A stretch of DNA of 64,000 nt from Pseudomonas sp. L5B5. Lineage in GTDB: Bacteria; Pseudomonadota; Gammaproteobacteria; Pseudomonadales; Pseudomonadaceae. Under the pieces are notes generated by a model that made no database searches, was not told the origin of the DNA, and saw only the letters and a program-made list of their open reading frames with translations. This document shows positions 37,246 to 47,398 of the stretch, in pieces; the first letter of the stretch is position 1; the number at the start of each line of letters is the position of its first letter. The position numbers and the translations under genes were made by a program. The stretch is taken from NCBI RefSeq assembly GCF_020520285.1, contig NZ_CP084742.1, positions 1,922,001 through 1,986,000 of the forward strand, read 5' to 3'.

Positions 37246-38328
37246 TTACAGATTCCGCAGCGCCGCGACTACTGCATCGCCCATTTCCTGCGTACCCACC
37301 CGGGTGCAACCCGTCGACCAGATGTCCCCGGTACGCAAGCCCTGGTCCAGCACCCGGCTGACGGCCTGCTCGATGGCATCCGCCGCCTCGGCGAGACTGA
37401 AGCTGTAGCGCAGCATCATCGATACCGAGAGGATGGTCGCCAGCGGGTTGGCGATGCCCTGGCCGGCGATGTCCGGCGCCGAACCGTGGCAAGGCTCGTA
37501 CATGCCCTTGTTGTTGGCATCCAGCGATGCCGAGGGCAGCATGCCGATGGAGCCGGTAAGCATCGAGGCTTCGTCGGAGAGAATATCGCCGAACAGGTTG
37601 TCGGTGACGATCACATCGAACTGCTTGGGCGCGCGCACCAGCTGCATGGCCGCGTTGTCGACGTACATGTGGCTGAGCTCGACATCCGGATAATCCTTGG
37701 CCACCTGCTCGACCACCTCGCGCCACAACTGGCTGGAGGCCAGGACGTTGGCCTTGTCCACGGAGCAGAGCTTCTTGCCTCGCACCCGCGCCATGTCGAA
37801 GCCGACCCGGGCGATACGGCGAATCTCGCTCTCGCTGTACGGCAGGGTGTCGTAGGACTGGCGCTCGCCGTTTTCCAGTTCGCGAGTACCACGGGGGGCA
37901 CCGAAATAGATACCGCCGGTCAGCTCACGAACGATGAGGATGTCCAGGCCGGAGACGATTTCCGGCTTCAGGCTGGAAGCATCGGCCAGCTGCGGGTAGA
38001 GGATCGCCGGGCGCAGGTTGCCGAACAGTTCCAGTTGCGCACGAATCTTCAACAGCCCGCGCTCCGGGCGGATGTCACGCTCGATCTTGTCCCACTTCGG
38101 GCCGCCTACCGCCCCCAGCAGCACTGCATCGGCGGCACGGGCACGGTCCAGGGTCTCGTCAGCCAGGGGCACGCCATGCTTGTCGATGGCCGCGCCACCG
38201 ATCACGTCGTGGCTCAGTTCGAAACCCAGGCCGTACTTTTCATTGGCCAGCTCGAGGACCTTGACCGCCTCGGCCATGATTTCCGGGCCAATACCGTCAC
38301 CTGGGAGAATCAGAATCTGCTTGCTCAT
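37246..38328 (-). CDS. leuB: 3-isopropylmalate dehydrogenase LeuB
   Basis: LeuB oxidises and decarboxylates 3-isopropylmalate in leucine synthesis with NAD+. The 360-aa protein begins [19 protein letters not shown], has [22 protein letters not shown] for substrate binding and the metal-binding signature [26 protein letters not shown]. Length and motifs are normal. It follows the methyltransferase gene after 51 bases. Confidence 0.97.
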   Translation of the reverse strand: MSKQILILPGDGIGPEIMAEAVKVLELANEKYGLGFELSHDVIGGAAIDKHGVPLADETLDRARAADAVLLGAVGGPKWDKIERDIRPERGLLKIRAQLELFGNLRPAILYPQLADASSLKPEIVSGLDILIVRELTGGIYFGAPRGTRELENGERQSYDTLPYSESEIRRIARVGFDMARVRGKKLCSVDKANVLASSQLWREVVEQVAKDYPDVELSHMYVDNAAMQLVRAPKQFDVIVTDNLFGDILSDEASMLTGSIGMLPSASLDANNKGMYEPCHGSAPDIAGQGIANPLATILSVSMMLRYSFSLAEAADAIEQAVSRVLDQGLRTGDIWSTGCTRVGTQEMGDAVVAALRNL

Positions 38329-38379
38329 GCGTTCCTCATTTGCGCTGTCGGCACGCCCGCAGGCGCACCCGGAAAAGTT

Positions 38380-39144
38380 CTACCGCTCGGCCCACAGCAC
38401 CAGTACATCTGTACTGAACGAACCATCGGCCTCAATCTGAAAATATTCGTGCACTTCATTGCCCATCGCCTGCTGCAACTGGCGAATCGCCACCCTGAGC
38501 GGCTCGGGAGTGCGCATGCGCTCGACCCACGAACTGTATTCCAGGCGCAGGCGCTGCCGGGCGGTACTGCGAGTATGCAGTCCGGCCTCGCTGACCTGGC
38601 GCAACCACTCCCCGGCCGAATAATCGCGGACGTGGCTGGTATCGCGCAGCACCTCGACGCTCTGCAGGTAAGTGTCCAGCAGAGGACTGCCTGGCGACAA
38701 GACATCGATGAACGCCGCCACACCGCCAGGCTTGAGCACCCGGCGCACCTCACGCAAGGCCAGGCCCAGGTCGCTCCAGTGATGGGCCGAGTAACGACTG
38801 AAGACGAAGTCGAACTCGCCATCGGCGAACGGCAGGCGCTCGGCGGCGCCCACCACCGTACGGACATTGTCCAGATTACGCTCCAGGGCCGCCGCCGCCA
38901 CCACGTCCAGCATTTGCTGGGAGAGGTCGTAGGCCACCACCTCCCTGACCAGCGGTGCGACATGAAAACTGACATGCCCGGCACCACAGCCCAGGTCCAG
39001 CACCCGGGCTGCCCCACTGTTCGCGACCTCGGCCTGCAGCAGCGCGAACTCGGCGCCCTGGGCGTGCACCGCACTGCTCAGGTAGGCCGCGGCCTGATCA
39101 CCGAATTGCTTCTGTACCACCTGGCTATGGGCGTTGCTGGTCAT
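38380..39144 (-). CDS. Class I SAM-dependent methyltransferase in the leu operon
   Basis: The 254-aa protein has the SAM motif RVLDLGCGAGHVSFHVAPL, the acidic second strand VVAYDLSQQMLDV, and RYSAHHWSDLGLALREVRRVLKPGG, a pattern of UbiE/BioC-like small-molecule methyltransferases. The ATG at 39144 follows AAGGA; the open frame extends upstream only as antisense noise. It sits between leuD and leuB, an arrangement also known in P. aeruginosa, yet no leucine-pathway step needs a methylation. The substrate is unknown. Confidence 0.9.
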   Translation of the reverse strand: MTSNAHSQVVQKQFGDQAAAYLSSAVHAQGAEFALLQAEVANSGAARVLDLGCGAGHVSFHVAPLVREVVAYDLSQQMLDVVAAAALERNLDNVRTVVGAAERLPFADGEFDFVFSRYSAHHWSDLGLALREVRRVLKPGGVAAFIDVLSPGSPLLDTYLQSVEVLRDTSHVRDYSAGEWLRQVSEAGLHTRSTARQRLRLEYSSWVERMRTPEPLRVAIRQLQQAMGNEVHEYFQIEADGSFSTDVLVLWAER

Positions 39145-39215
39145 GGTTCGGTCCTTGTGATCGAGAGGGAGCAGTGGTCCTTGGCCAACCCCCGCAGGGG
39201 CCGGCCGGTCGACGT

Positions 39216-39860
39216 TCAGGCGTCGCGGAACAACCAGGGCTGGCGCTGCTTGTAGCCGCCTTCGAAATGCCGAATGGCATCGGCGTCCTGCAGGGTCAGG
39301 CCGATATCGTCCAGGCCGTGGAGCAGGCAGTGCTTGCGAAACGCATCCACTTCGAAGCGGTACTGCTTGCCATCCGGGCGGGTCACGGTCTGCGCAGCCA
39401 AGTCGACCGTCAGTTGGTAACCCTCGGTGGCTTCGCACTGCTGGAACAGCTCGTCGACTTCCTCGGCCGCCAAGATGATTGGCAGCAAGCCGTTCTTGAA
39501 GCTGTTGTTGAAAAAGATATCGGCGAAACTGGGCGCGATCACGGTACGAAAGCCGTATTCGTCCAGTGCCCACGGCGCATGCTCGCGGGAGGAACCACAA
39601 CCGAAGTTTTCCCGGGCCAGCAACACGCTGGCGCCCTGGTAGCGCGCATGGTTGAGGATGAAGTCCCGGTTCACCGGACGCGTGGAGCAGTCCTGGTTGG
39701 GCTGGCCCACATCGAGGTAGCGCCATTCGTCGAACAGGTTCGGGCCGAAGCCGGTGCGCTTGATCGACTTGAGAAACTGCTTGGGAATGATCTGATCGGT
39801 GTCGACGTTGGCGCGGTCGAGCGGCACGACAAGACCGGTGTGCTGGGTAAATGCTTTCAT
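39216..39860 (-). CDS. leuD: 3-isopropylmalate dehydratase small subunit LeuD
   Basis: LeuD with LeuC isomerises 2- to 3-isopropylmalate. The 214-aa protein starts [26 protein letters not shown] and has the swivel-domain signature [18 protein letters not shown]. Length is typical. It follows leuC after 11 bases. Confidence 0.97.
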   Translation of the reverse strand: MKAFTQHTGLVVPLDRANVDTDQIIPKQFLKSIKRTGFGPNLFDEWRYLDVGQPNQDCSTRPVNRDFILNHARYQGASVLLARENFGCGSSREHAPWALDEYGFRTVIAPSFADIFFNNSFKNGLLPIILAAEEVDELFQQCEATEGYQLTVDLAAQTVTRPDGKQYRFEVDAFRKHCLLHGLDDIGLTLQDADAIRHFEGGYKQRQPWLFRDA

Positions 39861-39871
39861 CTCGGGTCTCC

Positions 39872-41299
39872 TCAGGCCTGCATCAATTCACGTACGTCGA
39901 TGAAACGACCGGTCACGGCCGCCGCGGCAGCCATCGCCGGACTCACCAGGTGGGTACGACCACCGGCACCTTGACGCCCCTCGAAGTTGCGGTTGGAGGT
40001 GGAGGCGCAATGCTCACCACTTTCCAGGCGATCCGGGTTCATCGCCAGGCACATGGAGCAACCTGGCTCACGCCACTCGAAACCGGCCTCGATGAAGATC
40101 TTGTCCAGGCCTTCCTGTTCGGCCTGGGCCTTGACCAGACCGGAGCCTGGCACGACCAGCGCCTGCTTCACGCTGGATGCAACCTTGCGACCCTTGGCCA
40201 CGACGGCGGCGGCGCGCAAGTCTTCGATGCGCGAGTTGGTGCAGGAACCGATGAACACGCGGTCCAGGTGGATGTCGGTGATCGCCTGGTTGGCGTTCAG
40301 GCCCATGTACTTGAGGGCTCGGACGATGGAGTCACGCTTGACCGCATCGGCCTCGGCGGCCGGATCCGGCACATTCTGGTCGACCGCCAGGACCATTTCA
40401 GGCGAGGTACCCCAGCTGACTTGCGGCTTGATGTCCTCGGCGCGCAGTTCGACGATGGTGTCGAAATGCGCATCGGCGTCGGACACCAGGTCGCCCCAGG
40501 CTCGCACGGCCGTGTCCCAGTCGCGCCCTTGCGGCGAGAAAGGACGGCCCTTCACGTATTCGATGGTCTTTTCATCGCACGCCACCATGCCGACGCGGGC
40601 GCCCGCCTCGATGGACATGTTGCAGATGGTCATGCGGCCTTCCATCGACAGGTCGCGGATGGCGCTGCCGGCGAACTCCAGAGCATGACCATTGCCACCG
40701 GCGGTGCCGATCCTGCCGATCACCGCGAGGACGATGTCCTTGGCAGTCACGCCGAAGGGCAACTGGCCCTCGACGCGCACCTGCATGTTCTTCATCTTCT
40801 TGGCCACCAGGCACTGGGTGGCGAGCACATGTTCCACCTCGGAGGTGCCGATCCCGTGGGCCAGAGCGCCAAAGGCGCCGTGGGTCGAGGTGTGTGAGTC
40901 GCCACAAACCACGGTCATGCCCGGCAGGGTCGCACCCTGTTCCGGACCGACCACGTGGACGATGCCCTGGCGGACATCATTCATCTTGAATTCAAGGATG
41001 CCGAAGTCGTCGCAGTTCTCGTCCAGGGTCATGACCTGGATACGCGACACTTCGTCGGCGATGGCATCGAGGCCACCCTTGCGCTCGGCCTGGGTGGTCG
41101 GCACGTTGTGGTCCGGGGTCGCGATGTTCGCATCGATGCGCCACGGCTGGCGACCCGCCAGGCGCAAGCCTTCGAAGGCCTGCGGAGAGGTCACTTCGTG
41201 GAGGATGTGACGATCGATGTAGATGAGCGACGAACCATCGTCCCGGCACTTCACCTCGTGCATTTCCCAGAGCTTGTCGTAGAGCGTCTTGCCAGCCAT
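39872..41299 (-). CDS. leuC: 3-isopropylmalate dehydratase large subunit LeuC
   Basis: LeuC is the aconitase-type 4Fe-4S subunit of isopropylmalate isomerase. The 475-aa protein begins [16 protein letters not shown], with [19 protein letters not shown] and the iron-sulfur cysteines in FIGSCTNSR and PGCSMCLAM. The ATG at 41299 has AGGAAAGG upstream; an ATG-like start at 41314 is less family-like. It is first in a leuC-leuD-methyltransferase-leuB run and divergent from a LysR regulator. Confidence 0.97.
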   Translation of the reverse strand: MAGKTLYDKLWEMHEVKCRDDGSSLIYIDRHILHEVTSPQAFEGLRLAGRQPWRIDANIATPDHNVPTTQAERKGGLDAIADEVSRIQVMTLDENCDDFGILEFKMNDVRQGIVHVVGPEQGATLPGMTVVCGDSHTSTHGAFGALAHGIGTSEVEHVLATQCLVAKKMKNMQVRVEGQLPFGVTAKDIVLAVIGRIGTAGGNGHALEFAGSAIRDLSMEGRMTICNMSIEAGARVGMVACDEKTIEYVKGRPFSPQGRDWDTAVRAWGDLVSDADAHFDTIVELRAEDIKPQVSWGTSPEMVLAVDQNVPDPAAEADAVKRDSIVRALKYMGLNANQAITDIHLDRVFIGSCTNSRIEDLRAAAVVAKGRKVASSVKQALVVPGSGLVKAQAEQEGLDKIFIEAGFEWREPGCSMCLAMNPDRLESGEHCASTSNRNFEGRQGAGGRTHLVSPAMAAAAAVTGRFIDVRELMQA

Positions 41300-41453
41300 C
41301 GGACCTTTCCTCATCAGCTTGTTTCTATGCCCCGGGCCCTGACCGGCAACCGATCGATAACCCCTTGGCTTGTGAGGCTGATCCTATGGCGTTAGATTAA
41401 ATAACTCAAATTCATATTTTTCATGCTTTGGATAACCAACTGGAATACAAAAA

Positions 41454-42344
41454 ATGGACCTGGCCAACCTCAATGCCTTCATCGCCATTGCCGAGACCGG
41501 CAGCTTTTCCGGTGCCGGCGAACGCCTGCACCTGACCCAGCCGGCCATCAGCAAGCGCATCGCGGGGCTGGAACAGCAACTCAACGTGCGGCTGTTCGAT
41601 CGCCTGGGTCGCGAAATCGGTCTCACCGAAGCCGGCAGGGCCCTTTTGCCCCGGGCCTACCAGATCATCAATGTGCTGGACGATACTCGCCGGGCCTTGA
41701 CCAACCTCACCGGCGAAGTCAGCGGCCGCCTGACGCTGGCCACCAGCCATCACATCGGCCTGCATCGCCTGCCGCCCCTGCTGCGGGCCTACACCCGGCG
41801 TTATCCCCAAGTGGCCCTGGACATCCAGTTCCTTGACTCGGAGGTGGCCTATGAAGAGATTCTCCATGGCCGCGCCGAATTGGCGGTGATCACCCTGGCT
41901 CCCGAGCCCCACAGCCTGGTCAAGGCCACAGCCGTATGGGATGACCCGCTGGACTTCGTCGCCGCCCCGGAGCATCCGCTGGTCAGCAATGGCCAGGTCA
42001 GTCTGGCGGATATCGCCCTGCACCCGGCGGTTTTCCCGGGCGGCAACACCTTCACCCACCATATCGTCCAGCGCCTGTTCGAGGCCCAGGGCCTGGCACC
42101 GAACATCGCCATGAGCACTAACTATCTGGAAACTATAAAGATGATGGTTTCCATCGGCCTGGCCTGGAGCGTACTACCGCGCACCATGCTCGACGAACAG
42201 GTGGCGCGCATCCCTTTACCGGGCATACAGCTACACCGCCAGCTAGGCTATATCCTGCACACCGAACGGACGCTGTCGAATGCTGCGCGGGCTTTCATGG
42301 CCTTATTGGACGCACAGGTCGATTGGCCAGGGAACCCGGCATAG
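41454..42344 (+). CDS. LysR-family transcriptional regulator
   Basis: The 296-aa protein has a LysR helix-turn-helix at its start (LNAFIAIAETGSFSGAGERL, LTQPAISKRIAGLE) and the usual effector domain (SGRLTLATSHHIGLHRLPPLL ... FPGGNTFTHHI). It is divergent from leuC across 154 bases, an arrangement kept in Pseudomonas, so control of leuCD is plausible though unproven here. The A+T-rich gap around 41385-41435 may contain its T-N11-A sites. Confidence 0.93.
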   Translation: MDLANLNAFIAIAETGSFSGAGERLHLTQPAISKRIAGLEQQLNVRLFDRLGREIGLTEAGRALLPRAYQIINVLDDTRRALTNLTGEVSGRLTLATSHHIGLHRLPPLLRAYTRRYPQVALDIQFLDSEVAYEEILHGRAELAVITLAPEPHSLVKATAVWDDPLDFVAAPEHPLVSNGQVSLADIALHPAVFPGGNTFTHHIVQRLFEAQGLAPNIAMSTNYLETIKMMVSIGLAWSVLPRTMLDEQVARIPLPGIQLHRQLGYILHTERTLSNAARAFMALLDAQVDWPGNPA

Positions 42345-42423
42345 TATTTCGGGTATTGCCCGTGCCCTGTCGCCCCATGAACCCTCGCGCCAAACGAACT
42401 CCTCAGCACAAGGCCTGATAGCC

Positions 42424-45400
42424 ATGCCCAAACCCGCTGACCGCATTCCGCCCATGCCGCGCATCCATGCCGTCGACCCCAGGGAGTCGGAACAGAGCTG
42501 GGAAAGTGCGCCACAACTGCTTGCCGCGCTCAATGGCGCAAGGCTGGGGGCCTGGTATTGGGATATCGAGAGCGGGCAAATCAGCTGGTCCCGAGGCACC
42601 CAGGCGCTGTTCGGCTTCGATCCGCGCCACCCCTTGCCGGAAAACCTCGAATACCTCGACCTGTTGCCCATCGAGGACCGGGCCAGGACCGTGCGCGCCT
42701 TCCACTCGGTGCTGGCCGGCGCCCCCCTGGAGCACGCCATGCACCACCGCATCCGCTGGCCGGACGGCAGCCTGCACTGGCTGGAAATCAACGGCAGCGT
42801 GCTGCCGGACAAGCACGGCAAGCCACGGATGATCGGAGTGATCCGCGAAATCACCCACCAGCGCCAGCGCGAAGAGGCCCTCAGCAGTTCGGAAAAGCGG
42901 TTTGCCACGCTGTTCCACCTGTGCCCCAACATGGTGCTGCTGACTCGCCTCGAAGACGGCCTGATCAGCGAGGCCAACCAGTACTTCGAAAGCCAGTTCG
43001 GCTGGCCCGCCGAGCATGTGATCGGCCGCACCACCCTGGAAATCGGCTTGTGGGTCAACCCCGAGCAACGCGCCCAACTGATCAAGGCCGTGCAGAAGAA
43101 AGGCCAGGCCGCCAGCCTCGAAGTGCAGTTGCGCGCCAGTAACGGGCAGATTCATGACGGCATCCTCAGCGCCCAGAAAGTCGAACTGGAGGGCAAGGCC
43201 TTCCTGCTCAGCACCTTTCTCGATACCAGCGAACGCAAGCACGCCGAACAGGCCCTCAAGGACAGCCAGGAACGCCTGGACCTGGCCCTGGATTCGGCAC
43301 AACTGGGCACCTGGGACTGGCATATCCCCAGCGGCATGCTCTACGGCTCGGCCCGGGCCGCGCAACTGCACGGCCTGGAACCTGCGCCCTTCCACGAATC
43401 CTTCGACGCCTTCTTCGAGGGCGTCCCCACCGAAGAACGCAACTCCATGCGCGACGCCTACCGCAGCTTGCGCGAAGGCCCGGCGGGCAACTACCAACTG
43501 ACCTATCGAGTGCAACTGGCCGATGGCAGCTCGCGCTACCTGGAAAGCCGTGCCCGCCTGTATCGCGACGAGCAGGGCAACCCGCTGCGCATGGCCGGGA
43601 CCCTGCTGGACATCACCGAGCAGGTGGAACGCGAGCAACGCCTGATCACCTCCGAAGAGAAATTCGCCAGTCTGTTCCAGGTCAGCCCCGACCCGATCTG
43701 CGTGACCCTGCTGGAAACCGGCCAGTTCATCGAGATCAACTCCAGCTTCACCCAGACCTTCGGCTGGACCCTGGACGAAGTGATCGATCACAGCGCCGAA
43801 CAGATCGGCCTCTGGGAAGATCCTGCGCCACGCCTGCGACGGATCGAACAGGTGATCCGCGAGCAAGCCCTGAACAACGTGGCGGTGGTGGTCAACCACA
43901 AGGACGGTCAACCGCTGACCTGCATCATTTCCAGCCGCCAGATCACCGTGGACAAACAGCCATGCATCGTCACCACCCTGCGTGACATCACCCAGCAGCA
44001 ACGCTCGGAGGCGGCGCTCAAGGCCAGCGAGGAGAAATTCGCCAAGGCGTTTCACTCCAGCCCCGACGCGATCATCATCACCGAGCGTGATACCGGCCGT
44101 TACCTGGAAGTCAACGATGGATTCTGTCGCCTGACCGGCTACCGCACCGACGAAGTGATCGGCCATACCCTGTACCAGATCGACATCTGGGCCGAGGAGG
44201 CGCAGTTGGCCACGCTCCTGGCAGAGCTCAAGCTCAAGGGGCGGGTGCACCACCTGGAAATGCTCGGACGCAACAAGCGCGGGGAAATCTTCACGCTCGA
44301 GGTTTCGGTGGAGCCGATCACCCTCAATGAAACCCCTTGCCTGCTGCTCACCGCACGGGATGTCAGCCTGCTCAAGAACGCCCAGGCGCAGATTCGCCAC
44401 CTGGCCTACCACGACCCGCTGACCAACCTGCCCAACCGCGCACTGCTGATGGACCGCCTGAGCCAGCAGATCGCCCTGCTAAAGCGCCATAACCTGCGCG
44501 GCGCCCTGCTGTTCCTCGACCTGGACCACTTCAAGCATATCAACGACTCCCTCGGGCATCCGGTGGGCGATACGGTGCTGAAGATCATCACTGCACGACT
44601 GGAAGCCAGCGTGCGCATGGAGGACACGGTGGCGCGCCTGGGGGGCGATGAGTTCGTGGTCCTGCTCAGCGGCCTGGAGGGCACACGCAATGAGGTCAGC
44701 GAACAGGTCCGGCACCTGGCGGGCACCCTGCGCGAACTGCTGTCGGAGCCGATGTTTCTCGACGGCCAGCGCCTGCAGGTAACGCCCAGCATCGGCGTGG
44801 CGCTGATCCCCGACCATGGCTCGACCCCTACCGACCTGCTCAAGCGCGCCGACATTGCCCTGTATCGCGCCAAGGATTCCGGGCGCAACACCACGCAGAT
44901 GTACCACAACACCATGCAGAAGGCCGCCAGCGAACGCCTGCGCATGGAAACCGACCTGCGCCTGGCCCTGTCCCGCGGCGAGTTCAGCGTGCACTTCCAG
45001 CCCCAGGTGGATGCCCGCGACAACCGCATCATCGGCGCCGAGGCGCTGGTGCGCTGGCAGCACCCGGAGCTCGGGGCACAGTCACCGACCGAGTTCATCA
45101 AGGTGCTCGAAGACAGCGGGCTGATCCTCGAAGTGGGCACCTGGATCCTCGACGAATCCTGCCTGGCCTTCAGCCGACTGATCGAGGAAGGCCTGGTGAA
45201 TCCACACCAGTTCAGCCTGTGCGTGAACATCAGCCCCCGACAGTTCCGCCAGAACGATTTTGTCGAAAGGATCGAACACAGCCTGTCGGCTTATGCCCTG
45301 CCCTCGTCGCTGCTGAAACTGGAGATTACCGAGGGCATCGTGATCCAGAACCTGGAAGACACCATCAGCAAGATGCGCCGCCTGAAAAAACTCGGGGTCA

Positions 45401-45702
45401 GCTTCGCCATGGACGATTTCGGCACGGGCTACTCATCCTTGACCTACCTCAAGCGGCTACCGGTGGACACGCTGAAGATCGACCAGTCCTTCGTCCGCGA
45501 TGCCACCCATGACCCCAACGATGCGGAAATCATCCGGGCCATTGTCGCCATGGCCCGCAGCCTGGAACTGAAAGTGATCGCCGAGGGCGTCGAGACCCCA
45601 CAGCAACTGGAATTCCTGCGGGGCCTTGAGTGCCACCTGTACCAGGGCTATCTGCACAGCCGGCCATTACCCCTGGGCGAATTCAAGAAACTGCTGGAAT
45701 GA
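42424..45702 (+). CDS. Multi-PAS GGDEF-EAL cyclic-di-GMP protein
   Basis: The 1092-aa protein should both sense signals and turn over c-di-GMP. Five PAS-type repeats occupy ~30-660, each ending in a typical PAC tag (for example IREITHQ, LDITEQV, RDITQQQ). A GGDEF domain follows (~665-830, intact RLGGDEFVVLL near 739), then EAL (~845-1085, GAEALVRWQHPE, DDFGTGYSSL and AEGVETPQQL). Both catalytic signatures look complete, so synthesis, hydrolysis or both are possible. No membrane segment or signal peptide is seen. The ATG at 42424 has AAGG ten bases upstream; ATG 42454 is an alternative. Confidence 0.93.
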   Translation: MPKPADRIPPMPRIHAVDPRESEQSWESAPQLLAALNGARLGAWYWDIESGQISWSRGTQALFGFDPRHPLPENLEYLDLLPIEDRARTVRAFHSVLAGAPLEHAMHHRIRWPDGSLHWLEINGSVLPDKHGKPRMIGVIREITHQRQREEALSSSEKRFATLFHLCPNMVLLTRLEDGLISEANQYFESQFGWPAEHVIGRTTLEIGLWVNPEQRAQLIKAVQKKGQAASLEVQLRASNGQIHDGILSAQKVELEGKAFLLSTFLDTSERKHAEQALKDSQERLDLALDSAQLGTWDWHIPSGMLYGSARAAQLHGLEPAPFHESFDAFFEGVPTEERNSMRDAYRSLREGPAGNYQLTYRVQLADGSSRYLESRARLYRDEQGNPLRMAGTLLDITEQVEREQRLITSEEKFASLFQVSPDPICVTLLETGQFIEINSSFTQTFGWTLDEVIDHSAEQIGLWEDPAPRLRRIEQVIREQALNNVAVVVNHKDGQPLTCIISSRQITVDKQPCIVTTLRDITQQQRSEAALKASEEKFAKAFHSSPDAIIITERDTGRYLEVNDGFCRLTGYRTDEVIGHTLYQIDIWAEEAQLATLLAELKLKGRVHHLEMLGRNKRGEIFTLEVSVEPITLNETPCLLLTARDVSLLKNAQAQIRHLAYHDPLTNLPNRALLMDRLSQQIALLKRHNLRGALLFLDLDHFKHINDSLGHPVGDTVLKIITARLEASVRMEDTVARLGGDEFVVLLSGLEGTRNEVSEQVRHLAGTLRELLSEPMFLDGQRLQVTPSIGVALIPDHGSTPTDLLKRADIALYRAKDSGRNTTQMYHNTMQKAASERLRMETDLRLALSRGEFSVHFQPQVDARDNRIIGAEALVRWQHPELGAQSPTEFIKVLEDSGLILEVGTWILDESCLAFSRLIEEGLVNPHQFSLCVNISPRQFRQNDFVERIEHSLSAYALPSSLLKLEITEGIVIQNLEDTISKMRRLKKLGVSFAMDDFGTGYSSLTYLKRLPVDTLKIDQSFVRDATHDPNDAEIIRAIVAMARSLELKVIAEGVETPQQLEFLRGLECHLYQGYLHSRPLPLGEFKKLLE

Positions 45703-45710
45703 CAGGCACA

Positions 45711-45738
45711 AAAAAGGGCGCCACCGGGGCGCCCTTTT
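45711..45738. terminator. Bidirectional terminator between GGDEF-EAL and hsp20 genes
   Basis: AAAGGGCGCC/GGCGCCCTTT (10 bp, 5-nt loop) is flanked by A and T runs on both sides, serving two convergent genes. Confidence 0.9.
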
Positions 45739-45750
45739 CTTGCAGCGGTC

Positions 45751-46197
45751 TTAGTGCTGCAGAGCCGGCTGCTGCACACCGTTGATCGGGATGCGCTTGG
45801 CTTTGGCTTCTTCCGGCACGACCCGCAGCAGGTCGATATTCAACAGACCATTGCTCAGGGCTGCGGCCTTGACCTCGATATGGTCGGCCAGGCGGAAGGA
45901 CAGCTTGAATGCACGCTGGGCGATGCCCTGGTGCAGGTAGGTGACGCTTTCATTGGCATCGCGCTTGCCACCGCTCACGGTCAACACGCCTTTCTCCACT
46001 TGCAGCTCCAGGTCTTCTTCCTGGAAGCCGGCAGCGGCGACGACGATACGGTATTGATCGTCGGCGTGTTTTTCAACGTTGTAGGGTGGGTAGCTGCTGC
46101 CGGGTTCGTTGCGCAGTGCCGATTCGAACAGGTCGTTGAAACGGTCGAAGCCGACAGAGGAACGGAACAGCGGAGCCAGGGAAAATGCAGTACTCAT
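45751..46197 (-). CDS. ibpA: Small heat-shock protein (IbpA-like, Hsp20)
   Basis: The 148-aa chaperone holds unfolded proteins during heat stress. It begins MSTAFSLAPLFRSSVGFDRFNDLFES as in IbpA, has an alpha-crystallin core (YPPYNVEKHADDQYRIVVAAAGF, then GVLTVSGGKR), QRAFKLSFRLADHIEV, and a C-terminal IPI tail motif (KRIPINGVQQ). Its leader has a ROSE-type thermometer and a sigma32-like promoter, so both transcription and translation should be heat-induced. Confidence 0.95.
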   Translation of the reverse strand: MSTAFSLAPLFRSSVGFDRFNDLFESALRNEPGSSYPPYNVEKHADDQYRIVVAAAGFQEEDLELQVEKGVLTVSGGKRDANESVTYLHQGIAQRAFKLSFRLADHIEVKAAALSNGLLNIDLLRVVPEEAKAKRIPINGVQQPALQH

Positions 46198-46257
46198 GGG
46201 TAAATCTCCTGATATTCAGCGAGTGGTTATCTACGCGACCCGAATTCGGCATCGCGT
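46198..46257 (-). promoter_or_regulatory. ROSE-type RNA thermometer in the ibpA leader
   Basis: Just before the ibpA ATG the leader reads CTCGCTGAATATCAGGAG (46206-46223 on the minus strand). CTCGCTG pairs with CAGGAG leaving one bulged G opposite the Shine-Dalgarno sequence, which is the UYGCU/AGGA signature of ROSE thermometers. ibpA thermometers are established in Pseudomonas. Confidence 0.8.
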
Positions 46258-46263
46258 ACCCAA

Positions 46264-46291
46264 GAGATAAGGACCACCCCCGGCATTTCAA
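46264..46291 (-). promoter_or_regulatory. Sigma32-like promoter of ibpA
   Basis: On the minus strand CTTGAA is followed after 14 bases by CCTTATCT, close to the heat-shock consensus CTTGAAA / CCCCATNT (two mismatches in the -10). It would start transcription about 60 bases upstream of the coding region. Confidence 0.65.
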
Positions 46292-46310
46292 GAGGCATCG
46301 GCGGATTTTT

Positions 46311-47270
46311 TCAGGCCGCTTCGCTACACGGTATGCCCAGGAGCCTGCCGACCTGGTCCAGCTCGGTTTCCCGGCGCAGCGCGGTAAACAGCTCGACCGC
46401 TTCAGGGTAATTGCGAGTCAGCATCGCCAACCATTGCTTCAAGCGTCCCGGCGCCGAGCGAGGCGTCAACTGCACCACCACCTGTGCCCAGAAGTCATGG
46501 AGCAATGGCAGCAACTCATTCCAGGACATCGCCACCACCTCTTCACCAGCCCTGGCCGCAGCGATCTGCCGTGCCAGGTCCGGACGCGAGACCAGCCCGC
46601 GCCCCAGCATGATGTCCTCGACACCACTGATTTCCCGGCAGCGCCGCCAATCCTCGACGCTCCAGATATCACCATTGGCGAACACCGGCACCCTGACCAC
46701 TTCCTGAACCCGGGGAATCCACTCCCAGTGGGCTGGCGGCTTGTAGCCATCGACCTTGGTTCGTGCGTGCACCACGATGTGCTCGGCCCCCCCCTCGGCC
46801 AGCGCTGTAGCACACACCAGGGAACCATCCGGGCTGTCGAAACCCAGGCGCATCTTCGCCGTGACCGGGATATGTGCTGGAACTGCCCGACGCACATGCT
46901 CGACGATCTGGTTGAGCAATTCGGGCTCCTTGAGCAGTACGGCCCCCCCGCGGGACTTGTTGACCGTCTTGGCTGGGCAGCCGAAGTTCAGGTCGATGAC
47001 CTCACTGCCCAGCTCACAGGCCAGCGCAGCGTTTTCCGCCAGGCAGACCGGATCGGAGCCAAGCAACTGCACGCGCAGCGGCACACCAGCGGCAGTCTGC
47101 GCCCCTTCCAGCAACTCGGGTGCAAGCTTGTGGAAATAAGCAGGCGTCAGCAGGCGGTCGTTGACACGGATGAACTCGGTGACACACCAGTCGATCCCGC
47201 CAACACGGGTCAGTACATCGCGCAGGATGTTGTCGACCAGACCCTCCATGGGCGCCAGGGCAATTTGCAT
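46311..47270 (-). CDS. dusC: tRNA-dihydrouridine synthase C
   Basis: DusC reduces uridine 16 of tRNA using FMN and NADPH. The 319-aa protein starts [20 protein letters not shown], has the catalytic Cys in [17 protein letters not shown], the [15 protein letters not shown] strand and [16 protein letters not shown]. The length and order match DusC rather than DusA/B. The start is set at the ATG at 47270, the usual DusC N-terminus. Confidence 0.94.
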   Translation of the reverse strand: MQIALAPMEGLVDNILRDVLTRVGGIDWCVTEFIRVNDRLLTPAYFHKLAPELLEGAQTAAGVPLRVQLLGSDPVCLAENAALACELGSEVIDLNFGCPAKTVNKSRGGAVLLKEPELLNQIVEHVRRAVPAHIPVTAKMRLGFDSPDGSLVCATALAEGGAEHIVVHARTKVDGYKPPAHWEWIPRVQEVVRVPVFANGDIWSVEDWRRCREISGVEDIMLGRGLVSRPDLARQIAAARAGEEVVAMSWNELLPLLHDFWAQVVVQLTPRSAPGRLKQWLAMLTRNYPEAVELFTALRRETELDQVGRLLGIPCSEAA

Positions 47271-47398
47271 GAAACACACTCGACGAATACGGGCAAAAAA
47301 ACGGGCGTCAGTCTACTGGGTTTCGCTTGCCAACAATACCTTGCAGGCACCGGCAACCGGCGAACGGAAACCGGACGAACCGGCGACGATGGTGGGAT

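Noticed and set aside
36295..39255. A 986-codon open frame on the plus strand
   Set aside because: It is antisense to asd and leuB, which have full motifs and correct starts. Long antisense frames are expected in GC-rich Pseudomonas genes.
39145..39726. Upstream extension of the methyltransferase frame
   Set aside because: It runs antisense through leuD, while the ATG at 39144 has a good ribosome binding site and the expected N-terminus.
42403..44412. A 669-codon frame on the minus strand
   Set aside because: It is antisense to the PAS-GGDEF-EAL gene, which has intact domain signatures; the antisense product has no family resemblance.
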